Of a DNA stretch of 5,879 bases, positions 5,718 through 5,879 are shown in pieces (position 1 is the stretch's first letter; each line of letters starts with the position of its first letter). The position numbers and the translations under genes were made by a program. This DNA comes from Actinomycetes bacterium. Lineage in GTDB: Bacteria > Planctomycetota > Phycisphaerae > JAACET01. The stretch spans positions 1 to 5,879 of the forward strand of contig DAOVKO010000136.1 in NCBI GenBank assembly GCA_030631725.1, in the 5' to 3' direction. The notes under the pieces were generated by a model, which was not told where the DNA came from, did not search any database, and saw only the letters and a program-made list of their open reading frames with translations.

Positions 5718-5748
5718 GATACAGTTTTAGTTGCTATAATCTGGTATC
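5718..5748. promoter_or_regulatory. Imperfect dyad GATACAG / CTGGTATC around the -10, possible operator
   Basis: GATACAG (5718-5724) is the inverted copy of CTGGTATC (5741-5748) apart from one extra G, with 16 bases between. The -10 lies in the centre. A further GATACAG occurs at 5675-5681, 43 bases upstream, about four helical turns. A factor bound here would block RNA polymerase. Seven-base matches can occur by chance in such a gap, so this is tentative. Confidence 0.3.
5731..5740 (+). promoter_or_regulatory. Extended -10 promoter for the HTH gene
   Basis: TTGCTATAAT contains a perfect TATAAT at 5735-5740 preceded by TGC, an extended -10 motif. No good -35 is present at the expected distance, which is acceptable for extended -10 promoters. 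The predicted transcript start near 5747 leaves a leader of about 45 bases before ATG 5792. An imperfect dyad (5718-5724 and 5741-5748) surrounds it. Confidence 0.55.
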
Positions 5749-5776
5749 GGAGCGAGTCCCCTCGAATGCCTGCCTT

Positions 5777-5784
5777 GGAGGAGG
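5777..5784 (+). promoter_or_regulatory. Strong Shine-Dalgarno of the HTH gene
   Basis: GGAGGAGG lies seven bases before ATG 5792. It is the strongest ribosome binding site in the window and fixes the start of the partial gene at the right edge. Confidence 0.8.
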
Positions 5785-5791
5785 CTGAACA

Positions 5792-5879
5792 ATGGTCAAT
5801 CACAGATATCTTGGCACTTCGGATATAGCTCGGATTTGCCAGGTCACAAGCGTTACCGTGGGCAATTGGATCCGTTCCG
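5792..5879 (+). CDS. Partial helix-turn-helix protein (excisionase/MerR-like DNA-binding start)
   Basis: Only the first 29 codons are in the window; the frame is open to the right edge. Residues 6-19 read YLGTSDIARICQVT and are followed by SVTVGNWIRS. This is the pattern of excisionase/MerR-type HTH domains: a helix that begins with a tyrosine-leucine-threonine-like cap, a short turn, then a recognition helix ending in NWIR. Such domains occur at the start of small DNA-binding proteins and at the N-terminus of some response regulators, so the full product is not decided by what is visible. The start is secure from GGAGGAGG at 5777-5784. A dedicated promoter and 321-base gap separate it from the rhomboid gene, so it is probably its own transcription unit. 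Confidence 0.75.
   Translation, partial: MVNHRYLGTSDIARICQVTSVTVGNWIRS

Noticed and set aside
5571..5828. 85-codon + strand frame starting at GTG 5571
   Set aside because: It has no Shine-Dalgarno, runs through a hairpin, the extended -10 promoter and the strong ribosome site, and overlaps the well-supported HTH gene in another frame.

Overview
The window is a 5.9 kb stretch of bacterial chromosome with every gene on the + strand. It holds housekeeping genes, an envelope-lipid and membrane-protease section, and the start of a regulatory gene. The order secG - yicC - gmk - rpoZ - coaC, the style of the short omega subunit and of the rhomboid N-terminus, and the excisionase-like HTH at the right edge suggest a Planctomycetota-type bacterium, possibly near Phycisphaerae. 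That assignment is inference from gene order and protein style; no marker here proves it.

Layout. Bases 1-176 are non-coding as far as I can tell and contain a striking long, nested inverted repeat, possibly a structured RNA or a 3' element of an upstream gene. secG (177-512) encodes the small SecYEG translocon subunit. After a 112-base spacer come yicC (625-1512), gmk (1502-2113) and rpoZ (2106-2318). These three overlap by 11 and 8 bases and look like one translationally coupled unit for RNA turnover, guanine nucleotide supply and RNA polymerase assembly. coaC (2354-2938) encodes the decarboxylase half of CoaBC, with no CoaB ligase half attached.

The next gene (2965-4305) is the most unusual: one uninterrupted frame encodes a complete phosphatidylglycerophosphatase A (PgpA) followed by a complete undecaprenyl-diphosphatase (UppP/BacA). 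This joins a phospholipid-synthesis phosphatase and a cell-wall carrier-lipid phosphatase in one polypeptide. After an AT-rich 61-base spacer comes a rhomboid-family intramembrane serine protease with a soluble C-terminal TPR-like domain (4367-5470).

The 321-base gap 5471-5791 has three hairpins, a possible 20-codon ORF, and a good extended -10 promoter inside an imperfect dyad. It leads to a strong Shine-Dalgarno and the first 29 codons of an HTH protein cut off by the window edge (5792-5879).

Together the genes cover export (SecG), RNA metabolism and transcription (YicC, omega), nucleotide and cofactor supply (Gmk, CoaC) and envelope building and surveillance (PgpA-UppP, rhomboid). I see no CRISPR array, insertion sequence, tRNA or rRNA.
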